DNA of 64,000 bases from Verrucomicrobia bacterium CG1_02_43_26 (GCA_001872735.1 MNWT01000006.1:62001-126000); one strand, 5' to 3'. Shown: positions 1-9,270, counted from the first letter of the stretch. The notes: generated by a model from the sequence alone, not told the origin. Program-made: numbers and translations.

Positions 1-138
1 AAGAAATTGGATGCCGCTGAAGCTGCAGGCAATTACGATGAAGCCGATAAAATACGCCGCCAGTTAACCGATGAGCGTGCGATCGCGGAAGAAGAGAAAG
101 AAAAGGAAAAAGAGAAAATACGGAACCAAAACGGTTGA
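1..138 (+). CDS. C-terminal end of a protein with a UVR-like motif (partial)
   Basis: The window opens inside a reading frame that ends with TGA at 136-138, leaving 45 residues. The segment AAGNYDEADKIRRQL resembles the UvrB/UvrC (UVR) helical motif, which usually reads as acidic and alanine-rich residues followed by an AxxxRDxI-type end. The tail after it is a run of E and K, probably a charged helix. The family cannot be named because the start lies outside the window. It ends 17 bp before the stop codon of dnaN on the other strand, so the two genes converge. The reading frame is certain; the UVR assignment is tentative. Confidence 0.5.
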   Translation, partial: KKLDAAEAAGNYDEADKIRRQLTDERAIAEEEKEKEKEKIRNQNG

Positions 139-155
139 GTATTCAATCATTCCCC

Positions 156-1289
156 TTAGTCATCCAACCGCAAAGGCATGACAACGCACATAAACGCGTC
201 TAATGTCTTTAAGACACCCGGGCTAAGTTCATCCTTAAATTCGAAGAAAACCTCATCCTTGGCAACTGCTTTTAGCGGATCCATTAAGAATTGCGGATTA
301 AAAGAAACCCCAACGGAAGGCCCTTCATAAGCAATTGCAATTGTTTCGTGGGCTTGGCCATATTCCGGGCTTTCGCATGAAATCTCCATATTATTAGGAT
401 TCATGGTCAGACGAACCGCATTACTTTTCTCGCTAGTAACGATCGATGCCCGCTGCAAACAATCCAAGAAAAGTTCGCGCTCGATTTTGACACGCTGAAA
501 AGTTTCTTTTGGAATGACCTGCTCGTAATTAGGATAGTTACCCTCTACTATTTTAGAAACGAGATAAATATTAGAAACAAGACCATTAGATTGAGCTTTG
601 TCGCTGTTTACCTCTATTTCAAAAGCAATTTGTCTATTATTGAAAGCAATTTTGACCTTTTCACCCTGGCCTAAGAGCCGCTCGAGCTCATTTGCTGTCC
701 TAGCAGGCAGAATAAGTTTTCCACTATTCTGAGCATTCACGGTAGCATCCTTGCTCATGACCCCTAAGCGACGGCCATCTGTAGCGACAAGCGTTAACTT
801 GCCATCTCCGAAACTCCAATAAATGCCATTTAAGACATGCCTATTTTCGTCCGTTGATTGTGCGTAAGCAACCCCCTTAAGCATTTGGCTAAGGTCTTGC
901 TGAGCCATTGCAAACTCGTTCTTGTCTGAAAATGCGGGCAATGGAGGGAATTCCTCGGCATTGATGCCCATAATTTTAAAAGAAGCGCCCCCAGCCTTAA
1001 TGTGAGCTTGGTTAGTGGAAGCCTCGAATTGAACCTCGAGATTAGGTAAAGAACGCACCAATGTGGCTAACTTCTTGGCCGGCAACGTAATCGAACCGGG
1101 CTTTTCCACCTCTGCCTTAATGTGACAGCGGATACCCAAGTCAAAGTTTGTTGTGGTGAGGGATAGGGTATTACCTTCTGCCTTAATAAGAACATTGTTT
1201 AAAATCGAAAGGGAAGCTCGAGAGGAAACAATATTCAAAACTTGCTGCAATCCGGTACTAAAATGATCTCGATTAATTTTAAATTTCAT
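156..1289 (-). CDS. dnaN: DNA polymerase III subunit beta (sliding clamp)
   Basis: Encodes the ring-shaped processivity factor that tethers the replicative polymerase to DNA. From the ATG at 1289 it is 377 residues, the normal length for three tandem clamp domains of about 125 residues each. The family C-terminus is present (VVMPLRLDD). A GTG two codons upstream would extend it to MPMKF, but MKF is the usual beginning and ATG is preferred; there is no strong Shine-Dalgarno site for either. dnaA, often next door, is absent: the upstream neighbour is the divergent nucleotide transporter, with 259 bp between the starts. No clear DnaA-box cluster is visible nearby, so this is not obviously the replication origin. 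Confidence 0.96.
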   Translation of the reverse strand: MKFKINRDHFSTGLQQVLNIVSSRASLSILNNVLIKAEGNTLSLTTTNFDLGIRCHIKAEVEKPGSITLPAKKLATLVRSLPNLEVQFEASTNQAHIKAGGASFKIMGINAEEFPPLPAFSDKNEFAMAQQDLSQMLKGVAYAQSTDENRHVLNGIYWSFGDGKLTLVATDGRRLGVMSKDATVNAQNSGKLILPARTANELERLLGQGEKVKIAFNNRQIAFEIEVNSDKAQSNGLVSNIYLVSKIVEGNYPNYEQVIPKETFQRVKIERELFLDCLQRASIVTSEKSNAVRLTMNPNNMEISCESPEYGQAHETIAIAYEGPSVGVSFNPQFLMDPLKAVAKDEVFFEFKDELSPGVLKTLDAFMCVVMPLRLDD

Positions 1290-1369
1290 GGGCACGCGTC
1301 TTTAAGAAAGATTAATTTATGTAATTTTTTTTAGTTTTTTGCAATACATAACTGCATTTTTGGCCGGAA

Positions 1370-1403
1370 AAGCTTAATTAAGCTTCGCCGAAGGCATTCG
1401 GCG
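1370..1403. repeat. Palindrome plus hairpin between dnaN and the transporter gene
   Basis: Two perfect dyads lie side by side in the divergent intergenic region. A 16-bp palindrome with HindIII-like ends spans 1370-1385. A hairpin with a 7-bp stem (CGCCGAA / TTCGGCG) and a 4-nt loop spans 1386-1403. Neither is followed by a T-run, so neither looks like a terminator. Either could be an operator or a dispersed repeat. The sequence symmetry is certain; the function is unknown. Confidence 0.5.
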
Positions 1404-1548
1404 GGTACTTTTAGGTCGATTTTCGAAGAAATGAGCCACAAAACGAGTAAAAAAAGATTGCATATCTACAATTTGCGGTTCAATATTCTATACCTTAATC
1501 GTTTTCAACAACTTGATAAGTATAATTTTTAAATAACAAAAAATCACT

Positions 1549-3147
1549 ATGACAAACGAAAAACAACCGCAATTTTCTAAACTGAGGTCGATGCTATTCC
1601 CAGTTTATGCTTTCGAATTGAAAAAGGTCCTGCCGATGTGCTTGATCTTCTTTTTTATTCTGTTTATCTATACCTGTTTTCGTAATATCAAGGATAGCTT
1701 GATCGTACCTGCGTGTGGCGCGGGAGCGATTGCGTTCTTAAAACTATACTTTGTATTACCTTGCTCGGTATTGTTTTTCGTATTTTACGCTAAAGCGAGT
1801 AACATCTTCAATAAAGAGAACTTGTTTTACGTATCCATTATACCGTTCTTAGGCTTTTTTGCTCTATTTGCGTTTGTACTGTATCCATTAAAAGATCAGC
1901 TACATATGGCTCCGGAGACGATGGATTCATTAATCGCATCTTACCCGCAATTTGAATATTTCTTCCGCGTGATTGGTAATTGGACCTTTACAGCGTTCTA
2001 TATCTCCGCAGAACTTTGGGGCAGTGTGGCGTTAACACTTCTATTCTGGCAGTTCGCTAACCGCGTGACTCGCATTCCTGAAGCAAAACGTTTCTATGCT
2101 CTTTTCAGCCTTGCAGCCCAATTTGCGATGATTCTTTCCGGAGAATTAGGCTCTTTCTTCTCAAAAGTTAAAAGCAACATCCCAGCCGGTGTTGACCCAT
2201 GGGGTGAATCATTAAAGCTGATCATAGGTACCGGTGTTATCTTTGGTATTCTATGTATGGTCATTTACTGGTGGATGCATCGCGCCGTCCTTACCGACCC
2301 ACGTTTTTATGACGCAACAGAAGCAGCCAACAAACCTAAGAAACAAAAGGTTAAGTTGAGCGTTATGGAGAGCATGAAAGTGATCTTCACCTCCCCTTAC
2401 CTAGGCTTGATTGCTATGCTAGTATTTTCTTACGGGACAACGGTAAACTTGGCTGAAGCGGTTTGGAAGAGCCAGCTGAAGCTTAACTATCCTGACCCAA
2501 ATGCATACAACATGTTTATGAGCACGTTTACGACCTATACAGGTATTGCAACGATGATTATGCTTGTGGTAGGTGGTAACTTGCTTCGCATGTTCCGCTG
2601 GGCAACCTGTGCTGCGATCACTCCATTAGTGATGCTTTTGGGCGGCGTTGTATTCTTTAGCTTAGTAGTCTTCCGCGAGCAATTGGGCCCAATCATGGCA
2701 AACATAGGCACTAACCCAGTCGCATTGGCCGTCCTTTCAGGCGCGATTGTTGTGATCTGTATCAAGGCTACCAAATATGCTTTGTTTGATTTGACCAAAG
2801 AAATGTCTTACATCCCCTTGGATGAGGAACTCAAAGTAAAAGGTAAAGCGGCAGTTGACGTTATCGGTGGCCGATTTGGTAAAGCCGGTGGCGCTTTCTT
2901 TATCTCTACAATCATCATGATTGCTAGCTCCGTTACAGGAGAAAAGACACAATTGTTGGATATCGCTACAATCCTGTCAGGAATATTCATCGTATTCACT
3001 GTCTTGTGGATCTTTGCAGTTAAGGCTCTTGGAAAACGGGTTGAGGCCATCTCTGGTGACCAAAGCAAGCACAAGAAATCTGCTGACGCAACAAAGCCTC
3101 AAGTTGACATAAAGGCAGCTGAAGAAGCACCTGCTCCGGTTAAATAA
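1549..3147 (+). CDS. Tlc/NTT-type nucleotide (ATP/ADP) transporter
   Basis: A 532-residue inner-membrane protein with about 12 hydrophobic segments, matching the ADP/ATP carrier family (Tlc) of Rickettsiales, Chlamydiae and plastids. Family signatures are easy to see: FRNIKDS near residue 45 followed by GAGAIAFLK, and near residue 405 KYALFDLTKEMSYIPLD, followed closely by KGKAAVDVIGGR. Family members exchange host ATP for ADP or import nucleotides or NAD; the exact substrate cannot be read from sequence alone. The C-terminus is a charged Lys/Ala/Pro-rich tail, as in other members. It is a single-gene unit with a strong terminator just downstream. Presence implies access to a cytoplasm rich in nucleotides, so a host-associated lifestyle is inferred. 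Confidence 0.95.
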   Translation: MTNEKQPQFSKLRSMLFPVYAFELKKVLPMCLIFFFILFIYTCFRNIKDSLIVPACGAGAIAFLKLYFVLPCSVLFFVFYAKASNIFNKENLFYVSIIPFLGFFALFAFVLYPLKDQLHMAPETMDSLIASYPQFEYFFRVIGNWTFTAFYISAELWGSVALTLLFWQFANRVTRIPEAKRFYALFSLAAQFAMILSGELGSFFSKVKSNIPAGVDPWGESLKLIIGTGVIFGILCMVIYWWMHRAVLTDPRFYDATEAANKPKKQKVKLSVMESMKVIFTSPYLGLIAMLVFSYGTTVNLAEAVWKSQLKLNYPDPNAYNMFMSTFTTYTGIATMIMLVVGGNLLRMFRWATCAAITPLVMLLGGVVFFSLVVFREQLGPIMANIGTNPVALAVLSGAIVVICIKATKYALFDLTKEMSYIPLDEELKVKGKAAVDVIGGRFGKAGGAFFISTIIMIASSVTGEKTQLLDIATILSGIFIVFTVLWIFAVKALGKRVEAISGDQSKHKKSADATKPQVDIKAAEEAPAPVK

Positions 3148-3179
3148 AGTTGGTTACAAGCAAATTTACATAACAAGCA

Positions 3180-3211
3180 AAGAAGCCGAGGTTATTTTTC
3201 CTCGGCTTCTT
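3180..3211 (+). terminator. Rho-independent terminator after the nucleotide transporter
   Basis: A perfect 12-bp stem (AAGAAGCCGAGG / CCTCGGCTTCTT) at 3180-3191 and 3200-3211 encloses an 8-nt T-rich loop and is followed by TATTTA. It begins 32 bp past the transporter stop codon and separates it from the convergent gene that follows. Confidence 0.88.
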
Positions 3212-3235
3212 TATTTACCTAGCTGACCCAATGCG

Positions 3236-3652
3236 TCAAACCTCTAAGCAATAGTTGTCTAACATTTCTGCTACCTGCTCCCGTAAAGACATACTCCCTT
3301 TGTTTTCATCATTTTCAATAACCCCCTCGATATAAGCGAGAATGGAGGGTAGACTGTAATAACGTTCATTAAGACTGAGCCACTCATAAAAGTAATCCAG
3401 CGCTTCGAACCAATCCTCCACCAAGTAAGGGGATTTTGACTGATATTCTTGAAGTAATATAAACCCATTTATTACCTCCGGATTTTCCTTAGCATATCCT
3501 GCAAATGCCTCTAAAATAAGGTTAAATCGGCTTGTTGACTCGCATTTGACCATGATCTCCCCGACATCTTCTTCCGATAGTCTTGCTTGTTCCACCAAAA
3601 TTCTTACTTCAGACAGGGTAATCATTCTCTCCATACGCTTTGGGACTTCCAT
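3236..3652 (-). CDS. Hypothetical helical protein
   Basis: A 138-residue soluble, acidic, mostly helical protein with no signal peptide or membrane segment. I do not recognise a family. Composition (many E, L, Y and N, no low complexity) and codon use look genuinely coding. Three in-frame ATGs lie close together (residues 1, 7, 10). The third, giving 129 residues and beginning MITLSEV, has a GGAGAG just upstream, so the true start could be 3625. It is divergent from rsmG, with 107 bp between the annotated starts, and converges on the transporter terminator. Confidence 0.65.
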   Translation of the reverse strand: MEVPKRMERMITLSEVRILVEQARLSEEDVGEIMVKCESTSRFNLILEAFAGYAKENPEVINGFILLQEYQSKSPYLVEDWFEALDYFYEWLSLNERYYSLPSILAYIEGVIENDENKGSMSLREQVAEMLDNYCLEV

Positions 3653-3759
3653 TGGGGTTTTAACGAGATTCTACGCTAGACATCATCTCATTTAGGTACT
3701 ATACCTTATAAACAAGATACACTGAAAATCTAAAATAATAAAGTTATAGCGCGTTTTTT

Positions 3760-4419
3760 ATGAAATTTGTTCCTACAATATATCCTTGGTTATCCGAAGA
3801 CGCATTGGCCAAGATGGAGCAATTTCTGGAAGAGATACGGGATTGGAATCAAAAAATTAACGTTATCTCGCGTAAAGATATCGATTTTCTAGAAGAAAGG
3901 CATTTGTTGCCGAGCTTAGCCATTGGCGCAGTGTGTCCCTTTAAAGAGGGCGCTACCATATTAGATGTGGGCACTGGAGGGGGGTTCCCGGGGATTCCAC
4001 TGGCAATCTGTTTTCCTGAAGCGCATTTCACCTTAATAGACTCTATCGGAAAAAAGGTGCATGTTGTAGAGAATATTATCAAAAATCTTGGCCTAAAGAA
4101 CGCTGTAGCCACGCAGAACAGGGTCGAAAACATCAATAAAAAGTACGACTATGTGGTTGCGCGAGCGGTCACGGCGTTGCCCAAATTTATCCCTATCGTG
4201 AAGAACAACTTAAGAAACGGGGATAGCGGGCGCTTAAGAAATGGTGTCTTGTATCTCAAAGGGGGTGATTATTCTACAGAAATAGAAGAATTAGGCATAC
4301 AGCCCGGCAAAATATATCCTTTGGTTGATGTTTTCCAAGGAAAAATAGAGACGGATAAGAGTATCGTTTACTTTCCCGCAGACAGGCTTCTCCCACAAAA
4401 GAAGCTTATTGAGCGTTAA
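3760..4419 (+). CDS. rsmG: 16S rRNA (guanine-527-N7)-methyltransferase
   Basis: RsmG (GidB) methylates G527 of 16S rRNA with S-adenosylmethionine. The 219-residue product is full length. The SAM-binding loop DVGTGGGFPG is at residues 69-78, preceded by the family segment NVISRKD and followed by the acidic ribose-binding strand FTLIDS. Later VARAV matches the conserved VxARAV element. Its stop codon is 4 bp from the stop of convergent peptide deformylase. Loss of RsmG confers low-level streptomycin resistance in other bacteria. Confidence 0.95.
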   Translation: MKFVPTIYPWLSEDALAKMEQFLEEIRDWNQKINVISRKDIDFLEERHLLPSLAIGAVCPFKEGATILDVGTGGGFPGIPLAICFPEAHFTLIDSIGKKVHVVENIIKNLGLKNAVATQNRVENINKKYDYVVARAVTALPKFIPIVKNNLRNGDSGRLRNGVLYLKGGDYSTEIEELGIQPGKIYPLVDVFQGKIETDKSIVYFPADRLLPQKKLIER

Positions 4420-4423
4420 TCTT

Positions 4424-5005
4424 TCAGCTCGTTTCCTTCAGGAAATCTCGAGATTCCCGCTTCAATTTGTTAAGCTTTGGCTTAACTTTAGTCAGCTCGT
4501 GCGGTGGAAGTTTGTCCACAATCAAGATACCATTGATGTGATCCACTTCGTGTTGAATGCAGCGGGCAAGTATGCCATCGCACTCGAGTACGTGCACCAC
4601 GCCCTGTAAATCCTGGTATTTGACACGAATATTTTCAACACGCTCGATATTCGGGCAAGTTATTCCGGGGAGCGATAAACAACCCTCGTCATGAACAGCT
4701 GTATCCTGTCCTACAAATTCGATAACTGGGTTTACTAACACCAAAGGCATCAAGACTTCAATGGGTATACTGCGTTTATCTAGCGCAGCTTTCTCGTCAT
4801 CTCGAATACGGCAATCCGAGGTATCCACAACACATAATTGTATAGCTTGACCGATTTGCTGGGCAGCGAGGCCAATGCCCTCATAATCATACACGGTTTC
4901 AATCATATCCGCGGCTAATTGCTCTAGCTTAGCGTCAAAGCGGTCAACCCTTACCCCTTTTTCTCTTAAAATTGGCTCTCCGTACTGCGTAACCCTTAAT
5001 ACCAT
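4424..5005 (-). CDS. def: Peptide deformylase
   Basis: Removes the formyl group from the N-terminal methionine of new proteins. All three active-site motifs are intact: GIGLAAQQ (residues 43-50), EGCLS (107-111, metal-ligand Cys109) and HEVDH (152-156, two His ligands and the catalytic Glu). The length of 193 residues is slightly long for the family because of a loop between motifs I and II. It converges on rsmG; the next gene upstream, the chemoreceptor, is on the same strand, 38 bp away. Confidence 0.97.
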   Translation of the reverse strand: MVLRVTQYGEPILREKGVRVDRFDAKLEQLAADMIETVYDYEGIGLAAQQIGQAIQLCVVDTSDCRIRDDEKAALDKRSIPIEVLMPLVLVNPVIEFVGQDTAVHDEGCLSLPGITCPNIERVENIRVKYQDLQGVVHVLECDGILARCIQHEVDHINGILIVDKLPPHELTKVKPKLNKLKRESRDFLKETS

Positions 5006-5043
5006 AAGAATATTGTATCAAGCAAAACAGCCTAGAACAAGGC

Positions 5044-7071
5044 TCAAGTATGGAATCGGGAGATTTCGCCCTGCAGGGATTTGGTCGTATTTCGAAGTTT
5101 ATCGATCTGGTTAGACGTGTTTTTCAAAGAAGTAACCGTTTGTTGAGCAGAGTTGCTCAAGCGGTTAATAGCTTCCTTAATTTGGTCTGCCCCATCCGCC
5201 TGGGACTGCATGCCCTGGAGCACCATTTCAAAGCGAGGAGGAAGCCCCTGAACTTGTTGAATGACATTTGCCAAATGGCTACTGACGGTCGTGATTTCAT
5301 CCACACTATACTCAACTTTTTGAGACAAGTGCTTCATGGCGTTTACACCGGTTTGTACCGCACCTAACATTTCGCCGATCATTGACTCGATCTCAAGGGA
5401 TGAGCCGGCAGTTTGGTCTGCTAGCCGGCGGATTTCTTTAGCAACGACACGGAAACCGGTTCCGTACTCCTTTGCCTTGCGAGCCTCAATGGCTGCGTTG
5501 AGCGACAAGAGGTTGGTTTGGTCCGCCACCTTTGTCATAGTGGTGATAATAAAACTGATATCTGCTGCCTTTTTCTGGATGACCGCGAGTTGAGCAGAGA
5601 CGGAGCTATTCGCATCTGCCAATTCACCCATGGAAGCCTCCATAATCTGGAGCCCATCGATACCAGACTCTGCAAGGAGGGCAGTATCCTGGGCGACCTC
5701 GTTTACCTCTTGCATAGTACCGGCCAAATCTTTCGCGGTAACAGAAATTTCCTTAGCGGAAGCTGTGATTTCTAGCGCGGCTCCACCGTATTGTTGCGCG
5801 GCATCGCTTTGTTCACGAACGGCTTGAGAGAGGTCTTGGGTGAAATCTGCCACTTGGGTACTAGAATTTTTCACCTGGTTGACCAATGATTTTAAATTCC
5901 TGGCCATGGTTTCGATTGCGCGAGCCAAAACGCCGATTTCGTTACTAGGAGCTCTCTCCACATGAGGCGTAAGGTCCCCCCTAGCAATACGGCTAGCAAC
6001 TTCTGTCAACGCAATGATCGGTTGAGAAATCGTACCTGCTGCGAGAATAGCGGCTGCCAAGACAACGATGAGCGTACCTAGCCCAATAAAAATAGATAGC
6101 TGGCGCAGTTCGACAACCGGAACCAAGGTTTCATCACGATCAATCTTAACCTCTAAACCCCAACGCAGTTTAGGAAAATACTCCCAAGCTGCCAGAACCT
6201 TTTTTTCTCTATAGTCCACTATATCCTCTCCGTAGCCGCTTTGGCCTCTCAATGCTTTTTCAATTGGTAGCAATTGCCCTGCGGAGCTCTTGGATTTAAA
6301 GAATATATTAAACGCTGCATCCGGGATATGCCTTAACGGGTTGAGTGCAACGATACGCCCCCCCTGCTCAGAGGCGAGGATAGTCTCACCCGTTTCCCCT
6401 AAGCCATTGTAATTTTCGGCAATTCGATAAATTTTGGAAGGATCTAATTGCAGAATGAGCATTCCTTTGAGCCTACCCTCCTCGAGAATAGGAGCTCCTA
6501 TAAAAATAGCCGGACCATTATTCGGGGCAAAAAGCGCAAAATCGGAAAATTGGGGCGACATCAGCATAGAAGTATCCTGAAAAGCCTGCGCCAACGGAGT
6601 CTGGCTCAAGGGTCCCGTTAACAAATTAGAATAAATAACAGAATTTTTACCCACACTGATCATGATGTCCCCTGCGTTACTCACCAAATATAATTGGGTA
6701 AAGCCATATTGGTAAGCTAGCCCCTTGAGTACCGGTTCGAAACTAGCACGAATACTATCTAATTCAGCGGAATTGCGTTTTACCTCGGCATCATACACGG
6801 AACCTAAAAGGCTTGCAGCTTGGGTAATTTCCGGCGTGAGGGCTATAATCGAAGCAAATTGCTCTTTATTTTGAAACAAATTGCGTAAAGAATTAGACTG
6901 CCGTTGCGCGATAGCCCATAAATTTTCTGATACTTGTCTTTCGACTGTTCTAGCCGCATTCTGGTAGTTAAAGAAGGTGGCTATCGTAAGCGGAAACAAA
7001 GAAATAGCAGCGAACCAAATAACCATTTGAATGGCCAGTCTATTTTGCATAATTGTGGGTCGTTGCGCCAT
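5044..7071 (-). CDS. Methyl-accepting chemotaxis protein
   Basis: A 675-residue chemoreceptor-type protein. Order: a first membrane helix (about 12-34), a large periplasmic Cache-like sensor region (35-325), a second membrane helix (about 327-349), a HAMP linker (about 350-402) and the long helical signalling hairpin. The hairpin tip is clear (ADQTNLLSLNAAIEA), the part that normally contacts CheA and CheW. Just past the tip the sequence reads RKAKEYGTGF where the common form is RAGExGRGF, a known variant. It lies 21 bp downstream of a UrtA-like binding lipoprotein, on the same strand, suggesting that the two work together. No che or flagellar gene is in the window, so its output could be taxis, pili or another behaviour. 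Confidence 0.95.
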   Translation of the reverse strand: MAQRPTIMQNRLAIQMVIWFAAISLFPLTIATFFNYQNAARTVERQVSENLWAIAQRQSNSLRNLFQNKEQFASIIALTPEITQAASLLGSVYDAEVKRNSAELDSIRASFEPVLKGLAYQYGFTQLYLVSNAGDIMISVGKNSVIYSNLLTGPLSQTPLAQAFQDTSMLMSPQFSDFALFAPNNGPAIFIGAPILEEGRLKGMLILQLDPSKIYRIAENYNGLGETGETILASEQGGRIVALNPLRHIPDAAFNIFFKSKSSAGQLLPIEKALRGQSGYGEDIVDYREKKVLAAWEYFPKLRWGLEVKIDRDETLVPVVELRQLSIFIGLGTLIVVLAAAILAAGTISQPIIALTEVASRIARGDLTPHVERAPSNEIGVLARAIETMARNLKSLVNQVKNSSTQVADFTQDLSQAVREQSDAAQQYGGAALEITASAKEISVTAKDLAGTMQEVNEVAQDTALLAESGIDGLQIMEASMGELADANSSVSAQLAVIQKKAADISFIITTMTKVADQTNLLSLNAAIEARKAKEYGTGFRVVAKEIRRLADQTAGSSLEIESMIGEMLGAVQTGVNAMKHLSQKVEYSVDEITTVSSHLANVIQQVQGLPPRFEMVLQGMQSQADGADQIKEAINRLSNSAQQTVTSLKNTSNQIDKLRNTTKSLQGEISRFHT

Positions 7072-7092
7072 AATGTTATTTCGCGAAAAAAA

Positions 7093-8367
7093 TCAATTTA
7101 GCCCCCATTTGTCGTGTATGATATTCGAAAGCTCTTCCCACTCTTGTTGAGAACGGAACATAGGGTAAACAACAGGAGACACAGGATAGTCACTTTCCCA
7201 AACGAGCTTATATTGTCCATTAGACAACGCTTCCCCGATGTAAACCGTCTTATATAAATGATTGGTTTGGGGGTCGACATAAACGAGCCCACCAGGTGAT
7301 TCCATACTCTTACCGCCAACATGATCCAATACATCTGCTTCACGGAAAGATTTTCCGGATTTCACCGCCTCTGCCCAAAGCTTCACGCCTATGTAGGCGG
7401 ACACCATAGTATCTGAAACGGCTCTATTTTGGCCGTATTTCTTTTTAAACTCGTTAAGAAAAGCGTGGTTCTGCTGGCTTTGTATGCTTTGAAAATAGTT
7501 CCAGACACCGTAATCGCCAGCCATATCAATGTTTGCCTGCATCAATTGCTGGAGCAGTACCTCATCAATCGTAAACCCAATAGATGGAATGTCATCCGGG
7601 CTAATGCCAGCCTTTCTCAGTGATTGGTAGAGGGCAATCGTGGTCTTTCCCAAGGTTGTGCAAACAATCACCTCCGGCTTAACATTTTTAATGATGCTGA
7701 CAATGGAATCAATATCCTCGCTTTCAATGGAAATGTACTCTTCACCAACAATGCTGCCTCCTAGTGCATAAATATGGTCCTTGATAACGGTATTGGCGGC
7801 ATAAGGAAATACTTCCTTTGATCCCACTAAAAAGAACCGTTGCCCTAAATTGCGATAAGCCCAGCTGATTCCGGGAACGACTTGTTGGTTAAGCAAAGCG
7901 CCTGTATTAACCACATGCGTGGATGAAGCCATGCCCTTACTTTGGTAGGGATAGAACAGCAGAGATTCTCTGTCCTCAAATACAGGGCGTACAATGTCCC
8001 TACTGAGAAGCATCCAGCCACCGAAGATCACTGCCACCTTGTCTTTCTCAATTAAATTAATCGCTTGCTCTTTAAAGACGGATCTCCTCGAAGCACCATC
8101 CACGACTACAGGTTCTATGCGCCTACCCAGCAAACCGCCACTTTGATTAATCTCATCAATAGCGAATAAAATGGCGTCCACAACAGGCTTTTCTTCGGAC
8201 TCCATTCTGCCGGACATCGAATAAAGCACACCTACGCGAACAGGTCTATTATCTGTGGCTTGCGGCCCTTCACAGCCAGAAAATAATAATACGCCAAAAG
8301 CGACTGCGATAAAAAGAAAGCAAGGTACAAAAGGGCAATTAAACTTATAACGACAGGAAGTCCGCAT
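7093..8367 (-). CDS. UrtA/AmiC-like periplasmic binding lipoprotein
   Basis: A 424-residue periplasmic binding protein of the branched-chain amino acid/urea/amide type (Peripla_BP_5). The N-terminus is a lipoprotein signal with lipobox LLFSGC (Cys32). The mature part starts RVGVLYSMSG, the usual first strand of UrtA and AmiC proteins, followed by the family-like segments AIDEINQSGGLLGR and VAVIFGG. Family members bind urea or short amides; the ligand here cannot be read. No ABC permease or ATPase genes adjoin it. The neighbour 21 bp downstream is a chemoreceptor, so a role as ligand-binding partner for signalling is more likely than import. A hairpin lies in its 5' leader (8397-8416). Confidence 0.88.
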   Translation of the reverse strand: MRTSCRYKFNCPFVPCFLFIAVAFGVLLFSGCEGPQATDNRPVRVGVLYSMSGRMESEEKPVVDAILFAIDEINQSGGLLGRRIEPVVVDGASRRSVFKEQAINLIEKDKVAVIFGGWMLLSRDIVRPVFEDRESLLFYPYQSKGMASSTHVVNTGALLNQQVVPGISWAYRNLGQRFFLVGSKEVFPYAANTVIKDHIYALGGSIVGEEYISIESEDIDSIVSIIKNVKPEVIVCTTLGKTTIALYQSLRKAGISPDDIPSIGFTIDEVLLQQLMQANIDMAGDYGVWNYFQSIQSQQNHAFLNEFKKKYGQNRAVSDTMVSAYIGVKLWAEAVKSGKSFREADVLDHVGGKSMESPGGLVYVDPQTNHLYKTVYIGEALSNGQYKLVWESDYPVSPVVYPMFRSQQEWEELSNIIHDKWGLN

Positions 8368-8396
8368 TTGTTTTAATTCTACTGGAGATTACCGCC

Positions 8397-8416
8397 GCGA
8401 CAACCTTTTTTGTCGC
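8397..8416. promoter_or_regulatory. Hairpin in the leader of the binding-protein gene
   Basis: A perfect 7-bp inverted repeat (GCGACAA / TTGTCGC) with a 6-nt loop lies 30-49 bp upstream of the binding-protein start, in the 107-bp gap after the RDD gene. On the minus strand it is not followed by a T-run. It may be an operator or a weak terminator for the RDD gene. Confidence 0.35.
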
Positions 8417-8474
8417 TAGAATGGTACATCTCCACTTTTAAGTTAAGCGCGTATTATCACGTTTACACCCAAAA

Positions 8475-9179
8475 CTACTCTTTAATATACTGAAAGGCCT
8501 TGGCATCCATCTTAATGACCCGTGTCCGGCAAATATAGTCATGCAGTCCGCATTTTTGGGAGGTAAAGGCTATCATAATATACCCGATGTAGAAAATGAG
8601 GGCAGAAAGAATTTTAGCAAAAAACCTCCCTAGGGCTAATCCATAACCTACCGGTGAACCGTCTTCTCGGATAATTCTGATGCCAACTGCTTTTTTGCCG
8701 GGTGTTGCTCCATATTTTCCGACAAAATAAACAGAATACAAGATTGGCAAAAGAACTTGGAAAAGTTGCGCCAAAATAGCGGTTCCTCCTCCATGGGCAC
8801 TACCTGGTTCCATGGCACTCCACATAAAGACAGAAAATCCGAAAAGCAGGGCAACCCCCAGATCAATCCCAAGCAAAATAAAAATGTCTATCAAAGTGGC
8901 AGCAACGCGAATCCAAAAACCGGCAAAGGAAAGGTTACTTAGGGAAGTTTTTTGATTAAACGCAAAAGCAGGTTGCGTTAAACCGGAGGAAGCGCTTTGT
9001 TGAAGACGGACTTGCCCCAAGTAAATTTCACGGACATCGCCAAAAAGAGCCCACTGCTTTAGCCCATGCCACCAGACGTATGTCGCGTTATCAATAACGC
9101 CTTGCTGAACAAGCTCATAAAAATCGGCCTCTAGGTACGGGCCTTTTTTTTCTCCATCGGAAACATAATAAAATTTCAT
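8475..9179 (-). CDS. GYF_2 plus RDD-domain membrane protein
   Basis: A 234-residue protein with two parts. Residues 1-54 match the GYF_2-type domain (FYYVSDGEKKGPY, then WWHGLKQWALFGDV), a short domain thought to bind proline-rich peptides. Residues about 80-225 form an RDD module: it opens GFWIRVAATLIDIFIL with the namesake Arg and Asp, has about three or four membrane helices, and contains GKYGATPGKKAVGIRII. RDD proteins are inner-membrane proteins of poorly defined function, some linked to ion or solute transport. It is co-directional with the next gene downstream but 107 bp away. Confidence 0.88.
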   Translation of the reverse strand: MKFYYVSDGEKKGPYLEADFYELVQQGVIDNATYVWWHGLKQWALFGDVREIYLGQVRLQQSASSGLTQPAFAFNQKTSLSNLSFAGFWIRVAATLIDIFILLGIDLGVALLFGFSVFMWSAMEPGSAHGGGTAILAQLFQVLLPILYSVYFVGKYGATPGKKAVGIRIIREDGSPVGYGLALGRFFAKILSALIFYIGYIMIAFTSQKCGLHDYICRTRVIKMDAKAFQYIKE

Positions 9180-9270
9180 TAAAAATAACTTTAAATTGAG
9201 ACAAGGGGCTACCTTTATAGTAGCGATTAGCGCTCATTTAGTCAAGCTATACGAACAGTATAAACTCCGC

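Noticed and set aside
2535-3112. Several frames opposite and inside the nucleotide transporter gene
   Set aside because: They overlap a strongly recognised gene, have no ribosome sites and no coherent composition; they are shadows of the transporter.
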